Part shown: piece after piece, positions 16,590-23,963 of the stretch | Numbering within the stretch: the stretch's first letter is position 1 | Layout of the letters: each line of letters opens with the position of its first letter | Assembly: GCF_004331455.1 (NCBI RefSeq) | Contig: NZ_SJJR01000008.1 | Location: 1-64,000, forward strand | DNA length: 64,000 nucleotides | Direction of reading: 5' to 3' | Origin: Micromonospora zingiberis | GTDB lineage: Bacteria; Actinomycetota; Actinomycetes; Mycobacteriales; Micromonosporaceae | The notes under the pieces: model-generated | What the model saw: the letters and a program-made list of their open reading frames with translations, nothing else | Told to the model about the DNA's origin: nothing | The model's database searches: none | Made by a program: the position numbers and the translations under genes

Positions 16590-17948
16590 ATGAGCGCCGC
16601 GGTCGATCCTCTGCCCCCGCACGAGGATGTCCGATGGCGCGTCGACGATGCGGCGCTCGACGCACACCGGTTCGACCGGTCGGGGTGGACCCCACCGGTG
16701 CGGCCCGCCGCGGTGGCCTCCGTACGCAGCGTGGCCGGCGTGCAGCACGTGGTCCGGTACGCGCACCGCAGCGGGACCCCGCTCGTGGCCCGCGGCGCGG
16801 GGACCGGCCTGGCCGGCGCGGCGACTGCCGCCGACCGCGGAATCGTGCTCGACCTGACCGGGCTGGACCGGATCGTCGACATCTCCGTCGAGGACGAACT
16901 GGCGGTGGTCGAGCCCGGGGTGATCACGGCGGACCTGGACCGGGCGGCGCTGCGGCACGGCCTGCGCTACGCCCCGGATCCCGCCAGCGTGGAAATCTCC
17001 ACCATCGGCGGGAACATCGCCACCAACGCCGGCGGGCTGCGCTGCGCCAAGTACGGCGTCACCAGGGACGCGGTGCTCGGGCTGGACGTCGTGCTGGCCG
17101 ACGGGCGCCTCGTGCGCACCGGCCGCCGAGCCCTCAAGGGGGTCACCGGGTACGACCTGACCAGCCTCTTCGTCGGATCGGAGGGCACCCTCGGGGTGAT
17201 CGTCGGTGCCGCGTTGCGACTACGGCCGCAGCCTGTCGCCACCGCCACCATCGCCGCCTTCTTCCCCGACCCGGCGGCGGCGTTCGCGGCCGTCCGGGAG
17301 GTCCGCAGGACCGGGGTGGTGCCGGCGGTCGCCGAGTTCATCGACGGGCCGACCCTGGCGTGCATCGACGCGCACACCGGCAGCGATCTGCGGGGACGCG
17401 GCACGGCGTTCGCCCTGTTGCAGACCGACGGCGCGGCGGCGGCACCGGAGGCCGAGATGGCCGCGGCGGCCCTGCGGCCGTTCGCCACGGACCTCGCGGT
17501 CACCACGGATCCGCGGGAGGCGGCGCGGTTGGTCGCGGTACGCCGGGCGGCCCTGCCCGCCCTGGAGCGGGTGGGGCAGGTCCTGATCGAGGACATCAGC
17601 GTGCCACGGTCGCAGCTACCCGCCGCGGTCGCGGCGGTGGACGAGATCGCGCGGGTCACCGGTGTGGCGATCCACACCTTTGCCCATGCCGCGGACGGCA
17701 ACCTGCACCCGATCATCGTCCTGACGGCCGACCGGCAGCCCTCCGACCCCATCGTGCAGGAGGCCGCCGACCGGATCTTCCGGACCGCTCTGGAGCTGGG
17801 CGGGACGATAAGCGGCGAGCACGGGGTGGGGGTGCTGAAACGCCGGTGGATGCGCGCGGAACTCGGCGCCGACGTCGAGGCCCTCCAGCGGGATCTCAAG
17901 GCGTTGTTCGACCCGACGGGCATCCTCAACCCGGGCAAGGCACTCTGA
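16590..17948 (+). CDS. FAD-linked oxidase (GlcD-like 2-hydroxy-acid dehydrogenase)
   Basis: A 452-aa FAD-binding oxidase of usual GlcD length. The PCMH-type FAD domain contains TPLVARGAGTGLAGAA and ISTIGGNIATNAGGLRCAKYG (VTRDAVLGLDVVLADG follows). The C-terminal catalytic domain contains IHTFAHAADGNLHPII and GTISGEHGVGVLKRRWM, where His and Glu contact substrate and flavin. It lacks the Fe-S half present in the 976-aa fusion at 3426. It probably oxidises a 2-hydroxy acid produced from the imported compound. It is transcribed divergently from lysR, and a GATAGG motif lies in its promoter. Confidence 0.88.
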   Translation: MSAAVDPLPPHEDVRWRVDDAALDAHRFDRSGWTPPVRPAAVASVRSVAGVQHVVRYAHRSGTPLVARGAGTGLAGAATAADRGIVLDLTGLDRIVDISVEDELAVVEPGVITADLDRAALRHGLRYAPDPASVEISTIGGNIATNAGGLRCAKYGVTRDAVLGLDVVLADGRLVRTGRRALKGVTGYDLTSLFVGSEGTLGVIVGAALRLRPQPVATATIAAFFPDPAAAFAAVREVRRTGVVPAVAEFIDGPTLACIDAHTGSDLRGRGTAFALLQTDGAAAAPEAEMAAAALRPFATDLAVTTDPREAARLVAVRRAALPALERVGQVLIEDISVPRSQLPAAVAAVDEIARVTGVAIHTFAHAADGNLHPIIVLTADRQPSDPIVQEAADRIFRTALELGGTISGEHGVGVLKRRWMRAELGADVEALQRDLKALFDPTGILNPGKAL

Positions 17949-18022
17949 TCAGCATCCGCGATCGGTCGTGATCACGAATCATGGTTGGACGGCGGATCTC
18001 TAACCCCACTAACCTGCTAGGC

Positions 18023-18166
18023 ATGGTAGAGATGGTGCCGGCGCACCGCCGCAGCTCGCGGCTTCGCTGCATCGACCTGGCTCCGGCCGCGCTCTCATCG
18101 CCGCCACCAACGCGTCGGTGCCGCGCGGAGGGCCGACCGGTTCGCCACGCCACGCGCCGGCCCTGA
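18023..18166 (+). CDS. Candidate sulfur-type leader peptide ahead of hydrolase/sulfurtransferase genes
   Basis: A 47-codon plus-strand frame (ATG at 18023 or 18032). Its middle, RRSSRLRCIDLAPAALSS, resembles the SRLHVDLxRxxSA pattern of the short leader peptides found upstream of sulfur-assimilation operons in actinobacteria. It lies 172 bp upstream of the alpha/beta hydrolase gene and follows CCACTAACCTGCTAGG, which could be an operator. Known leaders are usually shorter and end near the motif with Cys, whereas here the frame runs on 26 codons. This is a pattern match by eye only. Confidence 0.3.
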   Translation: MVEMVPAHRRSSRLRCIDLAPAALSSPPPTRRCRAEGRPVRHATRRP

Positions 18167-18338
18167 CGCCGAGGCTGACCGTAGTGGCCGGGCACGGCCA
18201 CCCATACCGCTCGCCCGGCGCCGATTGCGCGAGCCGCCCCCGCCCCTTCGTCAGATGCCACCCCGGCCTGTCGCACACCCGCTGGTCGACCTGACCGGCC
18301 GGACTCCGCGCTCCGCACCCCTGCCCCGGAAGGTTCCG

Positions 18339-19145
18339 ATGGCCCTCACCCACCCGCACACCACCATCAGCTGGCGGGAACCAGACAAGCTGCCGCTGCG
18401 CGGAACCCTGATCGTGCTGCCCGGGCGGGGCGAGACCCCGCACGTGTATGAGCGGTTCGGTCGACGACTCGCCGCCGACAGCTACCGGGTGCATGCGGTC
18501 ACCGCCCCCAGCGACGACGCCGACCGGACCCGCGAACAGGTGCTCGGCCTCCTGGCCGAGGCCGACCCCAGCACGCCCCGAGTCCTGGTCGGCTCGGACG
18601 CGGGGGCGGCCTACGCCGCGTACCTGACCGCGCTGCCGGCCGACACGGCGAACCTGGCGAACGGTACGGTCGCCGGCCTCGTCCTCGCCGGCCTACCCGC
18701 GAATGCCCGAACCACCACCGGCGGCGACTCCGCGCCAGGATGGAACGACGAGCTGGACCTGCGCACCGCCTGCGGCACCCACCGGACCAAGATCAGCGAA
18801 GCCGGCGTACGGCCCGGAGACCTCTTCGGTGACCTACCGGCCGAATGGCTCGACCCCGGTGTCCCGCAGCGGATCACCGTACCGCTCCTCGGCATCCACG
18901 GCGCCAACGACGAGGTCAGCCCGGTCGACGCCGCCCGTCGCTGGTACGCCGGTGCGCCCCGGGCCGAACTGGTGACCATCACCGAGGGCCGGCACGACGC
19001 GCTCAACGACCAGACCCACCGCACTGTCGCGGCAACCGTCGTCCTGTTCCTCGAACGCCTGCGCCTCGGCGGCGAACTGGCCCCGATCGCCACCGCCGAG
19101 CAGCAGTACTCCACCACCGCCCCACCGGTGGGCCACGATGTCTGA
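18339..19145 (+). CDS. Alpha/beta hydrolase
   Basis: A 268-aa cytoplasmic hydrolase. It has the oxyanion strand TLIVLPGRGETPHVYERFGR, a nucleophile elbow reading VGSDAGAAYAA, an acid-loop strand LLGIHGANDEVSP and the catalytic His in EGRHDALND. The elbow is G-S-D-A-G, placing Asp rather than Ser at the nucleophile position, as in dehalogenase/epoxide-hydrolase-like members. I chose the ATG at 18339 because GGAAGG lies about 9 bases upstream and the homology starts right after it. Its 3' end overlaps the sulfurtransferase start (ATGTCTGA), so the two are co-translated. The substrate is unknown; the neighbours suggest a sulfur-containing ester or thioester. Confidence 0.75.
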   Translation: MALTHPHTTISWREPDKLPLRGTLIVLPGRGETPHVYERFGRRLAADSYRVHAVTAPSDDADRTREQVLGLLAEADPSTPRVLVGSDAGAAYAAYLTALPADTANLANGTVAGLVLAGLPANARTTTGGDSAPGWNDELDLRTACGTHRTKISEAGVRPGDLFGDLPAEWLDPGVPQRITVPLLGIHGANDEVSPVDAARRWYAGAPRAELVTITEGRHDALNDQTHRTVAATVVLFLERLRLGGELAPIATAEQQYSTTAPPVGHDV

Positions 19146-20034
19146 GCCAGTAACCACCCACCCACCGGTGCTGGTCGACGCCACCGGACTGCGCGCCGAG
19201 CTGGCCGCGCCGCAGCCGCCAACGTTGCTCGACGTCCGCTGGGAGTTGGGCCGCAGCGACGGCCGGGACCGGTACCTCGCCGGGCACCTCCCCGGTGCCC
19301 ACTACGTCGACCTCGACACGGAGCTCGCCGCGCCCGCCGCCGCAGGCGAGGGCCGTCACCCCCTGCCGCCGATCGCGGACCTCACGGCCGCAGCCCGCCG
19401 CTGGGGTCTACGCAACGGCACACCGATCGTCGTCTACGACGACCACTGCGCGCTCGGCGCGGCCCGGGCCTGGTGGCTGCTGCGCTGGGCCGGCCTGACC
19501 AACGTCCGCATTCTCGACGGCGGCCTGGCCGCATGGACCGGTGCGGGCGGCCCGCTGCACACCGGTGCGCAGCCGCCGCCCAAGGCGGGTGACGTGACCC
19601 TCACCCCAGGGGCGTTACCCGTATTGGACACCGACGCTGCGGCTGCCCTGCCGTCGCGCGGTGCGCTCCTCGACGCCCGAGCCGCCGAGCGGTACCGGGG
19701 CGAGGTGGAGCCGATCGACCCACGCGCCGGTCACATCCCCGGGGCGGTGAGCCTGCCCACCAGCGGCAACCTGACCCCGGACGGACGGTTCCTGCCCGCG
19801 GCGGCGCTCCGCGCCCGGTTCGGACAACTCGCCACGGCCGGCCAGGTGGGCGTCTACTGCGGTTCCGGTGTCACCGCCGCGCACGCAATCGCCGCGCTGG
19901 CCATCGCCGGCATTCCGGCCGCCCTGTATCCCGGCTCCTGGTCGCAGTGGTCCACCGACCCACAGCGGCCGGTGGCGACCGGAGCGGAGCCCAGCGGGGA
20001 CACCGCCCCGCCGCCGACGACGGCGGGAAGGTGA
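19138..20034 (+). CDS. Sulfurtransferase (3-mercaptopyruvate/thiosulfate sulfurtransferase, tandem rhodanese)
   Basis: A 298-aa protein with two rhodanese domains. The N-terminal domain is inactive-type (ending VYDDHCALGAARAWWLLRWA). The C-terminal domain carries the catalytic loop YCGSGVTAAHA. The CG(S/T)GVT loop is the form seen in 3-mercaptopyruvate sulfurtransferases. It would move sulfane sulfur from mercaptopyruvate or thiosulfate to an acceptor. The start overlaps the hydrolase stop by 8 bases. Together with the flavin reductase gene this forms a small plus-strand sulfur operon beside the monooxygenase locus. Confidence 0.9.
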   Translation: MSEPVTTHPPVLVDATGLRAELAAPQPPTLLDVRWELGRSDGRDRYLAGHLPGAHYVDLDTELAAPAAAGEGRHPLPPIADLTAAARRWGLRNGTPIVVYDDHCALGAARAWWLLRWAGLTNVRILDGGLAAWTGAGGPLHTGAQPPPKAGDVTLTPGALPVLDTDAAAALPSRGALLDARAAERYRGEVEPIDPRAGHIPGAVSLPTSGNLTPDGRFLPAAALRARFGQLATAGQVGVYCGSGVTAAHAIAALAIAGIPAALYPGSWSQWSTDPQRPVATGAEPSGDTAPPPTTAGR

Positions 20035-20153
20035 CTCCCCCCGATGCCACACCGCCTGAACGTCGTCGCCGTCCAGAGGCTCGCCCTCGCCGACCACCGG
20101 TCGCCGGTCGCCGCCGGCCGTCGCCTGCTCGGGCCGTGACCACGGAGGTTCGC

Positions 20154-20642
20154 ATGATCGACGAGAGCTCCCTGGACGGGGCGCGTCTGCGCCGCGTCCT
20201 CGGTGCGTTTCCCTCGGGGGTGACGGCCGTCGCCGCCCTGGTCGACGGCCGACCCGCCGGGCTCGCCGCCAACTCCTTCACCTCCGTATCGCTGGACCCA
20301 CCACTGGTCTCGATCTGCATCGCCCACTCGTCGCGGACGTGGCGCCGGCTGCGGTCGGCCGCCCGGTGCGGGATCAGCGTGCTCGCCGCCGACCAGGAAC
20401 AGGTCTGCCGACAACTGGCTACCAGCAACGCGGACAAGTTCGTCGGCCTGGACTGGCACGCCACCACGCACGGGGCGGTGCTCATGCAGGGCGCACCGGC
20501 CTGGTTCGAGTGCAGCGTGGAACAACAGATCCCGGCCGGTGACCACGACATCGTGCTGCTGCGCATCCACGACCTGGGCGTCGAACAGACCGTCCGGCCC
20601 TTGGTCTTCCACGGCAGCCGGTTCCATCAGCTGGCGCCGTGA
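20154..20642 (+). CDS. Flavin reductase (NADH:FMN oxidoreductase component)
   Basis: A 162-aa flavin-reductase-domain protein of usual length. Conserved blocks are RRVLGAFPSGVTAVAALVDG, AANSFTSVSLDPPLVSICIA and the C-terminal GDHDIVLLRIHDLGVE (usually GDHxIxxGxV). It reduces FMN with NAD(P)H and hands FMNH2 to two-component monooxygenases. The two LLM enzymes and the DszC-like enzyme encoded in the same locus all need such a partner, and no other reductase is present. I chose ATG at 20154, with GGAGG about 8 bases upstream. A gap of about 120 bp separates it from the sulfurtransferase gene. Confidence 0.9.
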   Translation: MIDESSLDGARLRRVLGAFPSGVTAVAALVDGRPAGLAANSFTSVSLDPPLVSICIAHSSRTWRRLRSAARCGISVLAADQEQVCRQLATSNADKFVGLDWHATTHGAVLMQGAPAWFECSVEQQIPAGDHDIVLLRIHDLGVEQTVRPLVFHGSRFHQLAP

Positions 20643-20663
20643 GGTCCCCCGTCAGCGGGACCT
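20642..20663 (+). terminator. Hairpin after the flavin reductase gene
   Basis: AGGTCCC and GGGACCT form a perfect 7-bp stem around an 8-base loop, starting at the last base of the stop codon. There is no T-run, which is usual for actinomycete terminators. Confidence 0.55.
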
Positions 20664-20934
20664 GTCCAACAGCTTGCCGTACGTCCTCGCCCCGGCTGGG
20701 CACTCTCGTGTCACACCCGGGCAATGCGGTGTACGGCGTCGGCAGCGTCGTCATGCCCGGCCCGCAGGCGTGCCCGAGAACCCGCTTCTTGCCATCGCTC
20801 ACGCCCGAGCAGACGACCGCCACGAGCGCGCAGCGCGCCGGGCGGCCGACGAGCAGGACTGAGCCCGGCGACCGGTGCCCCAGCGGACGTACGCGTCCCG
20901 GCCGGTCTCGGCCTTATCACCGGGCGGGCATCAC

Positions 20935-21211
20935 TCATGGCGCCGTGCGGCGGGGGCCTGCGAGGACGAGGATGATGACGCCGTCCGCGTCGGTGCGGTA
21001 GGTCGGGTGGCCGTAGGCCGCGCAGATGCCGTGAAGGGCCATCATGACGGTGCCGGCTCCCACGTCGTCGCGGATTGTTCCGGTCTTTGGTGGCGGCGGC
21101 CCGGAGGTCGGTGATGGCCTGGTGCAGGGCATGGGCGCCCGCGGCGAGTGCGTCCGAGCGGGTGGTCATGAGTGTCGCGAGAGTGCGGGCGAGGCCCTCA
21201 TGGGCGTACAT
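20935..21211 (-). pseudogene. Frameshifted small hypothetical gene
   Basis: Two minus-strand frames complete one another. The first reads MYAHEGLARTLATLMTTRSD to AITDLRAAATKD (21211 to about 21085). After a one-base shift the second continues TIRDDVGAGTVMMALHGICA to VILVLAGPRRTAP (to 20935). The joined product would be about 90 aa and I do not recognise it. Immediately upstream on the other strand lies a second truncated gene, so this pair probably survives from an old rearrangement. Confidence 0.45.
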
Positions 21212-21434
21212 CCACCCCGTCGAGATCGCCCTCGACCGAGACGGCTTCCACGACCAGCACGTCTACGTCACAGCGGAATGCAACTGCGACTGGGAGCCTG
21301 AACACGGACTCCAGATCATCCTGCGCGACGGCCGAGCAGTGACCAAGGTCGGCCCATACGACGGCCACCTCACCAACGCAGCCGCCTTCAACCGCGACGA
21401 CCTCGAAGGCGTCGTCTACCACCGGCTGAGGTAG
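21207..21434 (+). pseudogene. N-terminally truncated DUF6985-like fragment
   Basis: About 75 codons have strongly protein-like sequence (YIHPVEIALDRDGFHDQHVY, VTAECNCDWEPEHGLQIILR, VTKVGPYDGHLTNAAAFNRD). The CNCDWEPEHGLQI...KVGPYDGHLTNA pattern resembles the C-terminal part of DUF6985-type proteins, often encoded near immunity or toxin genes. No start codon lies at the beginning of the conserved part, and the upstream frame has no similarity. I take it as a 3' remnant joined head to head with the broken gene at 20935-21211. Confidence 0.45.
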
Positions 21435-21661
21435 CGCCCGTCGAGCTGCACCTGATAGAGCAGGTCACCGAGGTCGACCGGGCGGTCCGGTGCGAGGGTG
21501 GAGAAGGTCCGCCAGTCGGCGATGCCGTCGCCGATCGGTAGCAGCCACTGTCCGGGCTGTTCGATCACCCCGGTACGGGTGACGCCGGCGCCGGGCTGGG
21601 ACGGCCGATCGCGCAGCCACCCACCCACCAGTTGCGTCGCCAACCTCTTTGGGAAGAACAA
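21416..21661 (-). CDS. Small hypothetical protein (possibly partial)
   Basis: An 81-codon frame ends in well-formed sequence: GVIEQPGQWLLPIGDGIADW, RTFSTLAPDRPVDLGDLLYQ, VQLDGRYLSRW. The frame opens with TTG directly after an in-frame TAG, without a ribosome site. The true start may be missing and this may be another truncated gene. It overlaps the end of the DUF6985-like fragment by 19 bp tail to tail. I do not recognise the family. Confidence 0.4.
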   Translation of the reverse strand: MFFPKRLATQLVGGWLRDRPSQPGAGVTRTGVIEQPGQWLLPIGDGIADWRTFSTLAPDRPVDLGDLLYQVQLDGRYLSRW

Positions 21662-21674
21662 CTAGGGTGTGGGG

Positions 21675-22145
21675 ATGTCGACTGTGCCCCGGGAGGCGGA
21701 GACGCGCATCGGTCCGATCGGGGCACTACTTTGTCGAGTGATGTTCTTGGCGATCTGTCTGCCCGGACCGGTTCTGCTGTCCGTCGGCGTATCGCAGGGC
21801 CGGAACCTGCCTGCCGCAGACTTCTGGGGCTTGCTCGCCGGGGGCCTACTGACGTCGGTCGTCGGCGGCGGCTTCGGAGTTTGGGGCTTGCGCCTGGTCA
21901 CTCGCTCGCGCCGCGACGCGCGGCGGCTCGCCGCAACTGGTGTCGCCGCGACGGCGGAGATTCTCGCGGTGGCCAACCATCTGGGTGGGGAGGATTCCCG
22001 GCTGAAACTCCGCCTGCGGATTAGCGGTACTGGGTTCGCCAGCTTCGAGGCGGAGACGATGCGCGCTGATGACCCGACCCTCGTGCCTGGAGCGATTTTG
22101 GCCGTGGTCGTGGACCCGGAGGAACGTGTCTTTTCGTTCGGGTAG
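21675..22145 (+). CDS. Small membrane protein (DUF3592-like)
   Basis: A 156-aa protein with two hydrophobic segments near the N-terminus (LLCRVMFLAICLPGPVLLSV; WGLLAGGLLTSVVGGGFGVW). A cytoplasmic or extracytoplasmic beta-rich tail follows (GVAATAEILAVANHLGGEDS, LKLRLRISGTGFASFEAETM, VPGAILAVVVDPEERVFSFG). The closing VxVDPxxxxxF strand is typical of DUF3592-type proteins. I chose ATG at 21675; a GTG two codons earlier is also possible. It stands alone among remnants, and the function is unknown. Confidence 0.6.
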   Translation: MSTVPREAETRIGPIGALLCRVMFLAICLPGPVLLSVGVSQGRNLPAADFWGLLAGGLLTSVVGGGFGVWGLRLVTRSRRDARRLAATGVAATAEILAVANHLGGEDSRLKLRLRISGTGFASFEAETMRADDPTLVPGAILAVVVDPEERVFSFG

Positions 22146-22832
22146 TGCCGCCTCACCGGCCGACGTTCCTAGGAGTATCCCCGTCCACGCCGCACAACTT
22201 AAAGATCAAGTTGGGCAGCCACCTCAGCCGGAATCTCAAACACTCTCAAATTAGAGCGGCCGGCAATTGGTGGTGGTGACGCAGCGGGAGGTCGAGCGGC
22301 CGGAGGCGGACGCGGCACATGCCCATGGGCCCGTCACTGACCGCAGGCAACCATCTGGCAGGCTCGCTGCCACGCCAAGGCATCCGAGATCTTGGTACGA
22401 GTGCGCCCCTCGAGGGGCAGATTCGTACCAAGATCTTCCCTGCCCAGGGTGGTGGGCTGGCTATCAGGGCGTGTCGGCCTATTGCCGGTCGCTCTTAGTT
22501 ACGGAGTTCACGGCGGGCCGCCCAGCGAGCGGGGGCGAGGCGCTGGCGCCACGGGCGGCGACGGTCGCCACCCACCGGCGCGTCGACGGCGGCTCGGACA
22601 GCCTCGATGTCCCGGGTTGGTGATGGCCGCGACGAGCGCGGTCGAACAGAGCACGGCGAGGGTTCGCGACGGCGTCGTGATCGATGGGACGGGTTTCCGG
22701 AGGCGAATCGACGTTCCCGCACGCAGATTGGAAGCGGTGGGGTGTGCCTGGCTTCCCTAAACGGATCCAAGCGCGTGCATGTTATGTCGAGCCCACTGTC
22801 GTGACGGGATTGACACCGGCGGGGCCGCTGGG
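22146..22832. other. 687-bp region without a recognisable gene
   Basis: Open frames here lack homology-like features and have implausible composition. The main structure is the nested inverted repeat at 22387-22436. A weak minus-strand frame (about 22620-22495; DIEAVRAAVDAPVGGDRR) could be a gene scrap. No tRNA-like fold was found on reading both strands. Confidence 0.5.
22387..22436. repeat. Nested inverted repeat (14-bp arms around a 12-bp palindrome)
   Basis: AGATCTTGGTACGA (22387-22400) is the exact complement of TCGTACCAAGATCT (22423-22436). Centred between them is the perfect palindrome CCCCTCGAGGGG (22406-22417). The whole can fold into one long two-part hairpin or cruciform. It has no T-run and no gene ending beside it (the nearest stop is 22145). 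Confidence 0.75.
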
Positions 22833-23864
22833 TCAACGCCGCGCGTGTTCGGCGCGTGCGGACGCGCCCACCTCGTGCAGGTGTCGCAGGGCCTGGCGGT
22901 AGGAGGTGACGAGACTGGTCTGTACGTAGGCGACGCCGATCTCGGCGCAGTATGCCTGCACGATCGGTTGTGCCTTACGCAGGTGGGGCGTCGGCATGCC
23001 GGGGAACAGGTGGTGTTCGATCTGGTAGTTCAGACCGCCGAGCGCCGCGTCGACCAGCCGGCTTCCCCGAACGTTACGGGAGGTCAACACCTGCTTGCGG
23101 AGATAGTCCTCGGCGCCGGTCGGGTGCGGCATGCCCTTGTGGTTGGGGGCGAAGGTCATGCCGAGGTAGACGCCGAACAGTGCCTGGTGCAGCAACAGGA
23201 AGGCGACGGCCTGCAGCGGCGAGAGAACGAGCACCAGCGCGCCGAGGTAGCCGACGGCGTGCAGGATCAGCAATGCACTCTCCACACCCCGCTGTTTCAC
23301 CGTGCCGTGGCGCAACGCCTTGACGCTGGACACCTTCAGACTGACGGCGAGCAGCGTGAGCAGCGGGAAGAACAGTGCGGCCTGGTGCCGGGTGATGAAG
23401 CCCTTCAGCCCGCGACGGCCGACGGCCGACTCGGTGGCCCAGACGAGCACCTCGGGGGCCACGTCCGGGTCGAGGTCGTCGTGGTTGGGGTTGTTGTGGT
23501 GACGGGTGTGCTTGTCCAGCCACCAGCCGTAGCTCATTCCGATGCCGAGATTGCCGGCCAGCAGTCCGGCGACCGCGCTCGGACGTTTGGTGCGGAACAC
23601 CTGCCGGTGCGCCAGGTCGTGCGCCACGAGTGCGACCTGGGCGAACGTGACGGCGAGGAACACGGCGGTGATCATCTGCCACCAGGAGGAGCCGATGGCG
23701 AAGAAGGCCGCCCAGCCGCCGACGAACATCAGCGTGACGACGCTCAGCCGGACGACGTAATAGGCGGGCCGGCGGCGCATCAACCCCGCGTCGATGATCC
23801 GGCGGGACAGGATGGCGAAATCACTGCCGGTCGTCGACTGCGACGGTCTCACGGTAGTCATCAT
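22833..23864 (-). CDS. Membrane fatty-acid desaturase (acyl-CoA/acyl-lipid type)
   Basis: A 343-aa di-iron membrane desaturase. Three histidine boxes are present: HDLAHR (82-87), HTRHHNNPNHDD (119-130) and QIEHH near residue 288. The last box, with Gln in place of His, is the front-end/delta-6-like QxxHH form. Hydrophobic pairs before and after the boxes match the four-helix topology. It introduces a double bond into membrane acyl chains using O2 and ferredoxin or similar. It diverges from a sensor kinase/response regulator pair, the arrangement of the Bacillus des system, which suggests membrane-fluidity control. Confidence 0.92.
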   Translation of the reverse strand: MMTTVRPSQSTTGSDFAILSRRIIDAGLMRRRPAYYVVRLSVVTLMFVGGWAAFFAIGSSWWQMITAVFLAVTFAQVALVAHDLAHRQVFRTKRPSAVAGLLAGNLGIGMSYGWWLDKHTRHHNNPNHDDLDPDVAPEVLVWATESAVGRRGLKGFITRHQAALFFPLLTLLAVSLKVSSVKALRHGTVKQRGVESALLILHAVGYLGALVLVLSPLQAVAFLLLHQALFGVYLGMTFAPNHKGMPHPTGAEDYLRKQVLTSRNVRGSRLVDAALGGLNYQIEHHLFPGMPTPHLRKAQPIVQAYCAEIGVAYVQTSLVTSYRQALRHLHEVGASARAEHARR

Positions 23865-23910
23865 GATTCCAGCAGACCGCCTCGGAAGGGCGCTGTCAGG
23901 AACGCTATCT

Positions 23911-23925
23911 CCCCGTCGAACGGGG
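23911..23925. promoter_or_regulatory. Palindrome in the divergent desaturase/kinase promoter
   Basis: CCCCGT-CGA-ACGGGG is a perfect 6-bp inverted repeat with a 3-bp centre, midway in the 99-bp gap between the divergent starts. It could be the response-regulator site or a hairpin. Confidence 0.4.
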
Positions 23926-23963
23926 TGCTAACACCACCGAGAAACGGCGATCGCGCGGGCACA

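Noticed and set aside
20044..20139. 31-codon frame between the sulfurtransferase and flavin reductase genes
   Set aside because: The sequence (PHRLNVVAVQRLALA) vaguely recalls a leader peptide but lacks the HVDL/SA core. Too short to support.
22833..23963. Upstream extension of the histidine kinase frame (to 22779)
   Set aside because: It is antisense to the desaturase, whose histidine boxes prove the minus strand. The kinase starts at 23964.
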